The notes under the pieces: model-generated | Told to the model about the DNA's origin: nothing | Database searches by the model: none | Seen by the model: only the letters and a program-made list of their open reading frames with translations | Origin: an uncultured Prochlorococcus sp. | GTDB taxonomy: Bacteria > Cyanobacteriota > Cyanobacteriia > PCC-6307 > Cyanobiaceae | Length of the DNA stretch: 64,000 nt | Direction of reading: 5' to 3' | NCBI GenBank assembly: GCA_902574425.1 | Contig: CACGNA010000001.1 | Location: forward strand, 1 to 64,000 | Made by a program: the position numbers and the translations under genes | Part shown: piece by piece, positions 52,657 through 61,350 of the stretch | How positions within the stretch are numbered: the first letter of the stretch is position 1 | How the letters are laid out: each line of letters starts with the position of its first letter

Positions 52657-52735
52657 TCCACCAACACCATATTTCGTCAATCAAATATCCACCAACACAT
52701 CCACCAACACCAAAAACTTGCCGATATTGGACGAC
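52657..52735. repeat. Iteron cluster A: three TCCACCAACAC direct repeats plus shared tail GATATTGGACGA
   Basis: Repeats at 52657, 52688, 52700. Confidence 0.9.
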
Positions 52736-52758
52736 ACTGTACTCAAAATAATAAAAGA

Positions 52759-55179
52759 TTAACCTTTACTCTTAAAGTGATTGCTTATGTAGTTAATTAG
52801 TTTTTCTCCTTCAAGTTTATCGGTGGCAGGATTTGTTCGAACATAAAAATCTTTAGCATCGATAAAACATGCTGATTTTGATTGTTTACATTCAATCATA
52901 AGGACTTCTTTATTATCAATATTCACAATCTCAGAGTTAATAAAAGGATAAAATTGTTCGCCAATTTTATTTCTAATTTGATTCTTAAAATACAATAAAA
53001 ATTTATCTTTTTTATTTTGTTTTAATTTCAAATCTTTCTCTAGACCAATAATATTGCCTTCATCACTGACTCCAATTAAAAGATGTCCTCCATTACTATT
53101 TAAAAAGGCAGCAATAGTTTTTAAACACGCAAGTTCAATAATCTTTTTATCAACCTCTCCTTTCATGCAGACACTAAAAGTAGACTTAAACTCCAACGTT
53201 CCAGATTCGCCCTTTTGAATAAGATTTATTATTTTTTCTGCATTTGTTAGACCTCCAACTGCTTCAAGCATTCCATCAATTTGTTCAAGAACATTACTTG
53301 TACTAATTGGACTTACAGCATAGTTATTTTCTAATTCTTCTATTTTTACCTTCAAATTATTTAAGCGTTCACTAGTCTTAATTATCTTTTTTTGATCTGA
53401 AATAAATGGTACAGGAATGACCATTTCATCTAAAAAACCTTCCCATCTTATTTCCCTAACAACATTGTAATTACATAGATTTGCAAGCATCAATTTACCA
53501 AGTTTAGATCTAAGGAATACTGATAGATACTTGTTGATAATCTTTTCTGGTTTTAAGACAAGTTGAAATGCGAATTGATGAGATACTTCTAAGTCTTTTA
53601 AGTGAACAACAGAATTTTTTGTGGGAATTCTTGGCACATATATTGCATTATCCTTATCTTCGAAATGTCCTCCGCGCATACAAAAATTCCTTTCAAGAAT
53701 CAATTCATTCAATGCAATACTCTTGTAGTTTTCGTATTGCCCAAGTAAACGTTTAATTTGTTTAGTTTCTGGAGATGCGTTTACATATCTTTTAACGCTT
53801 AGGTTGAAATTATTTTTTTCTAAAGAATCGATTGTGATAATCGATGAATAAAATTCTTTTTCTTCAAAGTTTTCAAAACTATTTAAGATTAATGTTATGT
53901 CCTCTTCTCTTAGGTGGTTTTTATATTTACCTTTTTCATATCCCTGACTTCCATCAATAAAAAGCACTTTGCCTTTCCTTTCATTACTTTTTTTCTTATT
54001 AATAATCAAAATTGATGCAGGAATTCCTGTCCAATCAAATAAACCTTGCGGTAATGCAATTACTGCTTCAATTAAATCTCTCTTTAGAATTCCTTTTCTA
54101 ATTTCCCCTTCAGAAGCACCTCTAAAAAGAATTCCATTTGGAACAAGCACTCCCATGATTCCTGTTTCATTTAAAGATGCAATCATGTGTTGGACAAACG
54201 CAAAGTCGCCAGAACCTTTAGGTGGTATACCAAATTTGTATCTTCCAAAAATATCGTTTTGGGCAATATCGCGACCCCAATTCCCCAAGGAAAAAGGTGG
54301 ATTAGCAATTACTCTATCAAATTGTTTAATTAGACCATTTTCTAGATGTTGAGGATTTATTAATGTATCCCCTTTTTTGATATTTGCTTCATTAACACCA
54401 TGAAATAACATGTTTAATTTGCACATTGTCCATGTACTTTGATTAAGTTCCTGCCCGGCAATCAAAAGTTTATCTGGATCTTCCCCATTTATTTTTAAAT
54501 AATTTCTTGCTGCAGTAAACATTCCACCTGATCCGCATACCGGGTCATATATTTCCATTCCCTCTTTTGGTTTTATTAATTTTATGAGTAATTCAACTAT
54601 CTTTTTAGGAGTATAAAATTCTCCTCCTCTTTTACCTGCAGATTTAACAAACATTTGAATAAGGTATTCGTATGCAGTTCCTAATAAATCAGATTTATCA
54701 AAATCTGATTTCCTTAATCTCAAAATAGAGAAATGAGAAATTAGTTCCCTTAGTTTGAAATCATTTAGTTTATCTTTGATATTAAAATCAATGGATGTAA
54801 GAACCTCATCAAGATTTGGATTATATTGTTCGATTGATTCGTTTGCTTTGTTTAATTTAATCCCAATATCTTGCTTCAAATCTTTTAAATTATTCCATTG
54901 TGCATTTTCAGGAATATAAAAATTATTTTTATAATGATCTGGGTTATTTGCTAATTTTTTTGCTTCGGTTAAGGTTTTATTATTTTCAGTAAAAGACTGA
55001 ATAATTTTTTCCTTTTCTTCATCAAAAGAATCAGAAAGGTGTTTTAAGAAAAAGATGCCAAATATATAATCCTTAAATTCAGAGGCATCTAAAGTACCTC
55101 TGAGAATTTCAGCACTTTCCCAGAGAAATGTTTGAAGTTGTGATAAAGAATGTTTTTTTTCTATAATTTTTGGGAATTT
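52759..55179 (-). CDS. HsdM-type N6-adenine methylase fused to HsdS-like half domain and AlbA_2/Schlafen-like domain; canonical start absent
   Basis: HsdM N-terminus LSQLQTFLWESAEILRGTLDASEFKDYIFGIFFLKHLSD read in frame upstream of the called TTG at 54879; NPPF methylase motif; LEFKSTF...ECKQSKSACFIDAKDFYVRTNPAT. Confidence 0.85.
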   Translation of the reverse strand, partial: KFPKIIEKKHSLSQLQTFLWESAEILRGTLDASEFKDYIFGIFFLKHLSDSFDEEKEKIIQSFTENNKTLTEAKKLANNPDHYKNNFYIPENAQWNNLKDLKQDIGIKLNKANESIEQYNPNLDEVLTSIDFNIKDKLNDFKLRELISHFSILRLRKSDFDKSDLLGTAYEYLIQMFVKSAGKRGGEFYTPKKIVELLIKLIKPKEGMEIYDPVCGSGGMFTAARNYLKINGEDPDKLLIAGQELNQSTWTMCKLNMLFHGVNEANIKKGDTLINPQHLENGLIKQFDRVIANPPFSLGNWGRDIAQNDIFGRYKFGIPPKGSGDFAFVQHMIASLNETGIMGVLVPNGILFRGASEGEIRKGILKRDLIEAVIALPQGLFDWTGIPASILIINKKKSNERKGKVLFIDGSQGYEKGKYKNHLREEDITLILNSFENFEEKEFYSSIITIDSLEKNNFNLSVKRYVNASPETKQIKRLLGQYENYKSIALNELILERNFCMRGGHFEDKDNAIYVPRIPTKNSVVHLKDLEVSHQFAFQLVLKPEKIINKYLSVFLRSKLGKLMLANLCNYNVVREIRWEGFLDEMVIPVPFISDQKKIIKTSERLNNLKVKIEELENNYAVSPISTSNVLEQIDGMLEAVGGLTNAEKIINLIQKGESGTLEFKSTFSVCMKGEVDKKIIELACLKTIAAFLNSNGGHLLIGVSDEGNIIGLEKDLKLKQNKKDKFLLYFKNQIRNKIGEQFYPFINSEIVNIDNKEVLMIECKQSKSACFIDAKDFYVRTNPATDKLEGEKLINYISNHFKSKG

Positions 55180-55307
55180 CTAAGATTAATTTAGACAAAT
55201 ATTTTTTGATTTACATTTCACATTATTTTTTCGTGATATTCTTTACATTCCTTTGGCAGAAGTTTTGATTAGATATGAACAAATACTGGGTATAATTATG
55301 GAAAATA

Positions 55308-55613
55308 ATGACGAAAAATTCTCCTCCTAAAATTGATGACACCTGGTACTTTCGTGGAAAGTTAATGGAGGATTGCTATCCCTTATTTGATGGAGAATAT
55401 AGATGGCATAAAATTCAAAACTGTCCAAAATGCAAAGCAAAAAATTCTATCAAACCTTGTATTTGGGGCATGCCTAGTGCAGAAGATGGGCGCTCTGGGA
55501 AATATGCAATTATGGGATGCTCTTTAGAAATACCTTCAGCAAAATGGGCATGTGTGAAATGTGACTATAGAATTTATTACCCACCTGATTGCTTGGAAAG
55601 AGATCCAGATTAA
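55308..55613 (+). CDS. Zinc-ribbon-like small protein
   Basis: Two CxxC pairs: CPKCKAK and CVKCDYRI. Confidence 0.65.
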   Translation: MTKNSPPKIDDTWYFRGKLMEDCYPLFDGEYRWHKIQNCPKCKAKNSIKPCIWGMPSAEDGRSGKYAIMGCSLEIPSAKWACVKCDYRIYYPPDCLERDPD

Positions 55614-55643
55614 AATTATATCTAAAGTAAACGCATTAAAAAA

Positions 55644-55835
55644 ATGAAGAATGGTAATAAATGGGATGACAAATCTTGGCAGAAAGAGTTCTTGAACATG
55701 AAGTCACATTCTCCTTCAGACGCAAAACTCCTAATGGGAGGTGTAAAAGGATTGAAAGATGCTTGGCGTTTAGGTGTTCTGCATGTTGACTACGAAAGAC
55801 TGAAGAAAAGACAAGAGGAGCAGCAGCAGCAATGA
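55644..55835 (+). CDS. Small protein A, copy 2
   Basis: NKWDDKSWQKEFLNMKSHSPSDAKLLMGGVKGLKDAWRLGVLHVDYERLKK. Confidence 0.8.
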   Translation: MKNGNKWDDKSWQKEFLNMKSHSPSDAKLLMGGVKGLKDAWRLGVLHVDYERLKKRQEEQQQQ

Positions 55836-56062
55836 AAGAAAAAATAAACTGGCAAAAAGAATTAATAGAGAGCGGAAAATTCAACGATAAATTTTCAAAG
55901 AATTTATTAGAAAATGGAGCAAGGAATTTCATGCAAGGAATATATCTTGGATATATGTATTCAAGGTGGAGAAAAATTAGAGGATTGGATAAAGATAACC
56001 CCATAGAAAACAAAGGTCAAATGCAATCATCTTTTAAAGATTTTGAGAAGAAAATCAAATGA
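55832..56062 (+). CDS. Small protein B, copy 2 (ATGA overlap)
   Basis: MKEKINWQKELIESGKFNDKFSKNLLENGARNFMQGIYLGYMYSRWRKIRGLDKD. Confidence 0.8.
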   Translation: MKEKINWQKELIESGKFNDKFSKNLLENGARNFMQGIYLGYMYSRWRKIRGLDKDNPIENKGQMQSSFKDFEKKIK

Positions 56063-56128
56063 AGATGATATCTATTTCCCTCCAGAAGAGTCAGAACCAC
56101 CTCATTATTAACAAAGGATCTTGAGGAA

Positions 56129-56215
56129 TCCACCAACACATAATTCGTGCATCAAATATCCACCAACACATCCACCAACACCAAAAACTTGCAGATATTG
56201 GACGAAATTGGACTA
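56129..56215. repeat. Iteron cluster B: three TCCACCAACAC repeats plus GATATTGGACGA tail
   Basis: Repeats at 56129, 56159, 56171. Confidence 0.9.
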
Positions 56216-56223
56216 TTAAAACA

Positions 56224-57063
56224 CTAAATTTTATCAAGTGTTCTTTTACCTTTCACTATTAAACTTGTTGCAAGTCCAACTGCGGTAAAAAAGTTTATCC
56301 CTGGGATAGTCAAAGCAACGGCAATCATTGAGAACTTAACAATTTTTTTTCCTGTTATTAATGCAGATGTTTTTAAAAATTCATCTCTTTTGATTTCACC
56401 ATTCATCCATTTTTTAATTAAAAAAACCAAAGATATAGCAAGACTTATTGTTCCAATATTTCCAATTAAAGGAGTAAGAGACTCTTCATCAGCATCCTTT
56501 ACTTTATCTAAAAAATCCTCAACTTTTACCTCTAATTCATCATTACTAATTCCTACACCATCTAACCCTAATTCCTCAGCAACCTCATCAGTGACTACAA
56601 TATTATCGCCATGTTCATCCATCCAACTTTTAACATAAGATGCACTATCAGTTGCCTTAAGTTGAATTTCTTCTATATCCCCTGTTTGTTCATCAATTAA
56701 TTGAACATCATATGTTGGATAATTTGTTTGCTCAAACTGATAAGCAAATATTGAATCGCCATCATTGTTCTCTATCTCAACAAATTCAAGTTCAAATAAA
56801 ATACCTTTTACATTATTAACCAAACCTGGAATCTGATCATCATCATAGGAATTTAAAATTTCCCCTATCTCCTCTAATGAAGCATTCTCGAACTTCTTTG
56901 CAGATCTTCTTAATGCAGCAAGAACTATAGACTCATCAGAAGTAAGATTTCTCTCAGAACCTTTTGATGCAATAGAGATTAAAGAAGTAAGAATAGCAAC
57001 TTCATCAAAGTTATTCCTGACAAAATTTGTCAAACTCCTAATTTTTTCTTTAAATTTATTCAC
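56224..57063 (-). CDS. Membrane protein with D...QxK-type soluble domain, unknown function
   Basis: FELEFVEIENNDGDSIFAYQFEQTNYPTYDVQLIDEQTGDIEEIQLKATD; C-terminal TMs. Confidence 0.65.
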   Translation of the reverse strand: MNKFKEKIRSLTNFVRNNFDEVAILTSLISIASKGSERNLTSDESIVLAALRRSAKKFENASLEEIGEILNSYDDDQIPGLVNNVKGILFELEFVEIENNDGDSIFAYQFEQTNYPTYDVQLIDEQTGDIEEIQLKATDSASYVKSWMDEHGDNIVVTDEVAEELGLDGVGISNDELEVKVEDFLDKVKDADEESLTPLIGNIGTISLAISLVFLIKKWMNGEIKRDEFLKTSALITGKKIVKFSMIAVALTIPGINFFTAVGLATSLIVKGKRTLDKI

Positions 57064-57094
57064 TTTAATAAGTTAGTAAATTAATGATTTTTAA

Positions 57095-57640
57095 TCATTT
57101 AATTTCAATCTCATCCCCTTTTTTATACTTATCTTGACCTTTTGTTTTGTATACTTTCCACATTTCTCTAATTTGATCTTTGGAAAGTTTTGATTGTCCT
57201 TTTGCACGCCTTTTATAAATTAATTCCGAAAGAACATTTCCAATAGCATAGGTGCATCCATAAACCATTGGTATAGTGGTTACTGCACCAAAATATGGCA
57301 GAAAAGTTTTATAAGATTGAGTCACAAAGAACATTGCACCTAATCCCATAAATCCAATTTTACTAATATCTTTTAATACTGAACCAACAGATGCTTCTTT
57401 GACAGGAACTCCCCAGATTGCTGCTAATCTTTCTCCCATTAATACTTGTAAAGGAGTCAATATAAAGATATCCATGAATGGGATTGGTTGTATCGCGACT
57501 CCAGCACAAACTCCCGAAAATAAATTAATTATTCTTTGTGCTTTTTCTTCCTGAGAAAGATCATCTCTTTTTTCAATTTCAACCAAATTTTCTTTCAAAA
57601 ATTTTTTTGCTTTTTCAATTCTGGAATCAGTAGAACTCAT
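57095..57640 (-). CDS. DUF697-like membrane protein
   Basis: GVAIQPIPFMDIFILTPLQVLMGERLAAIWGVPV. Confidence 0.7.
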   Translation of the reverse strand: MSSTDSRIEKAKKFLKENLVEIEKRDDLSQEEKAQRIINLFSGVCAGVAIQPIPFMDIFILTPLQVLMGERLAAIWGVPVKEASVGSVLKDISKIGFMGLGAMFFVTQSYKTFLPYFGAVTTIPMVYGCTYAIGNVLSELIYKRRAKGQSKLSKDQIREMWKVYKTKGQDKYKKGDEIEIK

Positions 57641-57771
57641 TTAAAAAACTTTTTTTTATAATATTTTAATTAATTTGATAAATCTTAAATTATGTAGAAT
57701 TCTTTATTTTTAAAACTAATTTCCTAAAAAATTTTTTTAATATTCGAATCAAATAATTTATATATTATTCT

Positions 57772-58716
57772 TCAATTTTCTTGATGAATTTTCGCCCAGG
57801 TTTCAAAAAATAATAATGCATATAATATTCCAAGGAATTTCTTTCTAGTCTTATTTTTATTTTTTGGATGACTTAACGCATTACGGCAATTCATCATTAT
57901 CGACAAAGATTGATATAGATCTACCGTTCCTTCACGATCATTGAAATAATATCCTTCTCTTCTAGCATCATCAACACATCTGTTATAACTTTTGCTTTTA
58001 TTATTTGCATCAATATTCTTTAATGTTCCATATACTATTTCATGATTTTCTAAAACAAAATCTGTTAACTGATTTATATTAAAACTTTCTAATAAAGATT
58101 GCATTTTGGGATTATCTTTTAGCATTGGTCCGTCAGATATTATTTGACGAAAATATTTATTCATCACATCATCAATCTTTTCATTTTGATAATTCTCATT
58201 TCCCTTTGATTTTTTCTCAAGCATCAATATATTATTTTTATTTTTGTTTTCCAATAGAGAATCCAATTTCTCAGATTGACTAGATAATGAGTTCTTAAGA
58301 AAATTAATAGACTCGCTAAATTCATCTAATTTTTCTTGAATAAGTAAGGATTTATTATCAGAAACAGAGGAAGTAGCATTTAGTTCTTGTTTTGGTTGTC
58401 TTCTAAAATCTTGCCAGAGTTCTTTTATTTGATCATCCGTAAGATTTGACTCCTTATTTGAACTATTTACATTTACCTTGGTTTCATGTTGTGGTTCAGT
58501 GATTTTGAAAATTTTTGCTTTTGGTTTCAACTTTGCTACTAATTCTTTATAAACAGATATTTTTTTCGGAAAAACCCATTTTCTTATTTCACCATTCCAT
58601 TGCCTAAATTGAATATCTTTTGCAATTTGTCTTTCTTCTGGATGAATTTTTAAATAATAGAATTTAAGGTCCTCGGTAATCTCAGGAGGGAAATAAGGAG
58701 TTCTATAGTCAGTCAA
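57772..58716 (-). CDS. Protein with C-terminal HEPN-like RNase motif
   Basis: C-terminal CRNALSHPKNKNKTRKKF (R-x4-H); central coiled region; N-terminal RQWNGEIRKWVFP. Confidence 0.65.
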   Translation of the reverse strand: MTDYRTPYFPPEITEDLKFYYLKIHPEERQIAKDIQFRQWNGEIRKWVFPKKISVYKELVAKLKPKAKIFKITEPQHETKVNVNSSNKESNLTDDQIKELWQDFRRQPKQELNATSSVSDNKSLLIQEKLDEFSESINFLKNSLSSQSEKLDSLLENKNKNNILMLEKKSKGNENYQNEKIDDVMNKYFRQIISDGPMLKDNPKMQSLLESFNINQLTDFVLENHEIVYGTLKNIDANNKSKSYNRCVDDARREGYYFNDREGTVDLYQSLSIMMNCRNALSHPKNKNKTRKKFLGILYALLFFETWAKIHQEN

Positions 58717-58817
58717 AACGCTGAGATTTACTTATCATAAAGACTAATAAATTTTTCAATACAAAACAAATATTTTCAACTTTCAATAATTTCTTGTAAT
58801 TAAGTTTTAATGTCATA

Positions 58818-58920
58818 TCCACCAACACATACTTCGTGCATCAAATATCCACCAACACATCAAAAAATATCCACCAACACATCCACCAACACAATCAGGC
58901 ATACACTGGTAAATATTGGA
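58818..58920. repeat. Iteron cluster C: four TCCACCAACAC repeats plus AATATTGGAC tail
   Basis: Repeats at 58818, 58848, 58870, 58882. Confidence 0.9.
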
Positions 58921-59003
58921 CTTTATAGGACAAGCAACTTCTTTAAAAACCTATTTTGACTACATTATTGCCCACATAGCACTTTACAGAAAGATTATTA
59001 AAC

Positions 59004-59087
59004 GGAGAGGGTGGGATTCGAACCCACGAATAGTTACCTATTAAACGATTTCGAATCGTTCGCTTTCGACCACTCAGCCACCTCTCC
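59004..59087 (-). tRNA. tRNA-Ser(CGA)
   Basis: GGAGAGGTGGCTGAGTGGTCGAAAGCGAACGATTCGAAATCGTT...GGGTTCGAATCCCACCCTCTCC; anticodon CGA. Confidence 0.97.
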
Positions 59088-59151
59088 AAGTTTTATTAAT
59101 TATCTACAAAATTGGATGAAAAAGTTAAGGTCTATTTATTTATCTTAATTA

Positions 59152-60174
59152 TTAATTCCAACCTGCATCTTTCATCAATTTTATTGCAAGAGAGTTATTA
59201 ACCCCAAGATCGTATACTGTAACCTTGTCAGGAGTAAATTCTCCAAAATCTTTGACAATAGGGTTTTGATTAACCTCTTTTAATGGATGTTCAAAAGTAG
59301 GCTCAGCTAATCCTTTACTGCCTCCTGGAGATGCTAAATATTCAAGTAGCTTAATAGCTTCAGCTTTATTAGAGGCATATTTAGCAACGCCACCAGCGCT
59401 AATATTTACATGAGCAGGACTAGGTGTAAGTACTACTGTTTTTTTTGCATATAAAGCATCTCTTCTTCCATTAATCCCTGCCAACATCCTTGCTGCATAA
59501 TAATGATTAACTATCCCTATTCCGCACTTTTTCTTAGAAACTGCTCTTATTATTGAAATATCTCCTGGGAAGAAAGGTTGAGAAACATTAGATATCATCG
59601 CATTAAGCCAAGTTTTTGTTGCCTCTTGACCTTTATTAACAATTTGATTAGCTACCAATGATTGATTATATGGACTTTTTCTGTTCCTTAAGCATACTTT
59701 ACCTTTCAAGGATGGATCAGCTAGATCTGTAAAATCATTTATCTTACTCACATCTACAACTTTTGGATTAGCGACCATAACTCTTACTCTTCTAGTTAAT
59801 GCATACCATTTCTTATCCTTATCTTTCAAACCATATGGCACATCATTTTCTAAGGATGGAGATTCAATACTCTGAAGTAATCCAGCTTTTGCAGCATTCG
59901 TGATTCTTGCAGCATCAACTAGCAATATTAAATCTGCTTGGGAATTCTTTCCCTCCCTTTTCAATCTTTCAATTAAAGAAATTCCTGCAGCTTCAATTAA
60001 CCTAACTTTAATTCCCGTTTCTTCTGCAAATTTTTTGTATACAGCTCTATCAGTGTTGTAGTGTCTACCCGAATAAACTTTTACTTCTTTTTGTGTTGAA
60101 TTAGATGGTGAATTAACATTTAATAAAAATGTCAAGGTTAGTGCTGAGTAAAAAATTTTTTTTAGTTTTTGCAC
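59152..60174 (-). CDS. futA: Iron(III) ABC transporter substrate-binding protein (FutA/IdiA-like)
   Basis: EVKVYSGRHYNTDRAVYKKFAEETGIKVRLIEA; LVDAARITNAAKAGLLQ. Confidence 0.93.
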   Translation of the reverse strand: MQKLKKIFYSALTLTFLLNVNSPSNSTQKEVKVYSGRHYNTDRAVYKKFAEETGIKVRLIEAAGISLIERLKREGKNSQADLILLVDAARITNAAKAGLLQSIESPSLENDVPYGLKDKDKKWYALTRRVRVMVANPKVVDVSKINDFTDLADPSLKGKVCLRNRKSPYNQSLVANQIVNKGQEATKTWLNAMISNVSQPFFPGDISIIRAVSKKKCGIGIVNHYYAARMLAGINGRRDALYAKKTVVLTPSPAHVNISAGGVAKYASNKAEAIKLLEYLASPGGSKGLAEPTFEHPLKEVNQNPIVKDFGEFTPDKVTVYDLGVNNSLAIKLMKDAGWN

Positions 60175-60270
60175 TTTTTAAAATCAGTATCTATGGTTAC
60201 TTTATACCCATCAAAAGTGTTCGAGCTTTAAAAGCGATCTTCTATACATAAAGATGTATCATTTTTTATA

Positions 60271-60942
60271 TTGAATATGAATTATTTAACTCATCAGTTA
60301 CTAAATGCTGAAGAAATAAATTTTATAAAAGAAAAATTAGGTCAAGAAATTGAAGGTTGGGAGGATGGTAAAAATACTGCAGGAAGCCATGCTTCTAAAG
60401 TAAAAAACAATTTGCAACTAAATAGAAAATCAGATATCTCTAAAGAATTATCATTGCTAATTAAAAAAAAGATCTTAGATGATAATTTAATCAAAAGTTT
60501 TACTTTACCAAAACATATTCATGGAATTATGTTCACAAAATCCTTGGAAGGGATGAGCTATGGACGTCATATCGATAATGCATATATGTCATCAGGAAGA
60601 GCTGATTTATCATTCACAATTTTTATTTCAGAAAAAAAACAATATGAAGGTGGTGAACTATTGATTGAGAATATGACTTCAGAAAGCAAATTTAAACTTA
60701 ATAGAGGTGAAATTATAATTTATCCAAGCACAAATCTTCATTCCGTTAACAGTGTTCTCAATGGAGAAAGAATAGTATGCGTTGGATGGATCGAAAGTTA
60801 TGTAAAAAGTATTGAGGAGAGAGAATATTTATTTGATTTAGACGCAGGTGCTAGGAGTTTACTGGCAAAGCATGGTAGATCTGACGAACTTGATCTTATT
60901 TTTAAATCCTATTCAAATCTCTTAAGAGTCTTGGGTGATTAA
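60271..60942 (+). CDS. PKHD-type Fe(II)/2-oxoglutarate dioxygenase (PiuC/YbiX-like)
   Basis: YGRHIDNAYMSSGRADLSFTIFISEKKQYEGGELLIE...YPSTNLHSVNSVLNGERI. Confidence 0.93.
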   Translation: MNMNYLTHQLLNAEEINFIKEKLGQEIEGWEDGKNTAGSHASKVKNNLQLNRKSDISKELSLLIKKKILDDNLIKSFTLPKHIHGIMFTKSLEGMSYGRHIDNAYMSSGRADLSFTIFISEKKQYEGGELLIENMTSESKFKLNRGEIIIYPSTNLHSVNSVLNGERIVCVGWIESYVKSIEEREYLFDLDAGARSLLAKHGRSDELDLIFKSYSNLLRVLGD

Positions 60943-61016
60943 ATAAGGATCATTTTATACAACAAAAAGAATATAAATTCGAAAAAGGTTAGTATATTAG
61001 AAAAGCGAATTATCTA

Positions 61017-61256
61017 ATGCCAAGAAAAAGTTCAATTGCCATTTTTATTGCAGCGACAAGCGCACTAGCTATTTCAACAGTAGACACTAACTCAGTTAAA
61101 TCAGGTGAAAATGATTTAGGAGGCTTAAAAGAATGGAATACTGATATGCCTTTAGATGGAGAATATAAACTGGATGCAGATGCCCAAAGGATCGCTGACG
61201 AGGCGGCAAAATCAAGTACTTGTATTCCTATTGGAGAAGGGGAAAATTGTTGGTAA
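61017..61256 (+). CDS. Hypothetical secreted small protein
   Basis: Signal-like N-terminus; terminator downstream. Confidence 0.6.
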   Translation: MPRKSSIAIFIAATSALAISTVDTNSVKSGENDLGGLKEWNTDMPLDGEYKLDADAQRIADEAAKSSTCIPIGEGENCW

Positions 61257-61308
61257 TTTTTTCAATTTAAGAAATTATTGATCAACTTAATAAACTTAAT
61301 AAGCAAAT

Positions 61309-61337
61309 AAAAACGCCCTTAATTGGGCGTTTTTATT
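61309..61337. terminator. Rho-independent terminator between convergent genes
   Basis: AAAACGCCCttaattGGGCGTTTTTATTTTTT. Confidence 0.85.
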
Positions 61338-61350
61338 TTTTAAAATCAGA

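Noticed and set aside
58818-58892. CRISPR-like array from TCCACCAACAC repeats
   Set aside because: Repeat is only 11 bp, spacers are 1-20 bp and partly conserved between clusters, and no cas genes are present; iteron architecture fits better.
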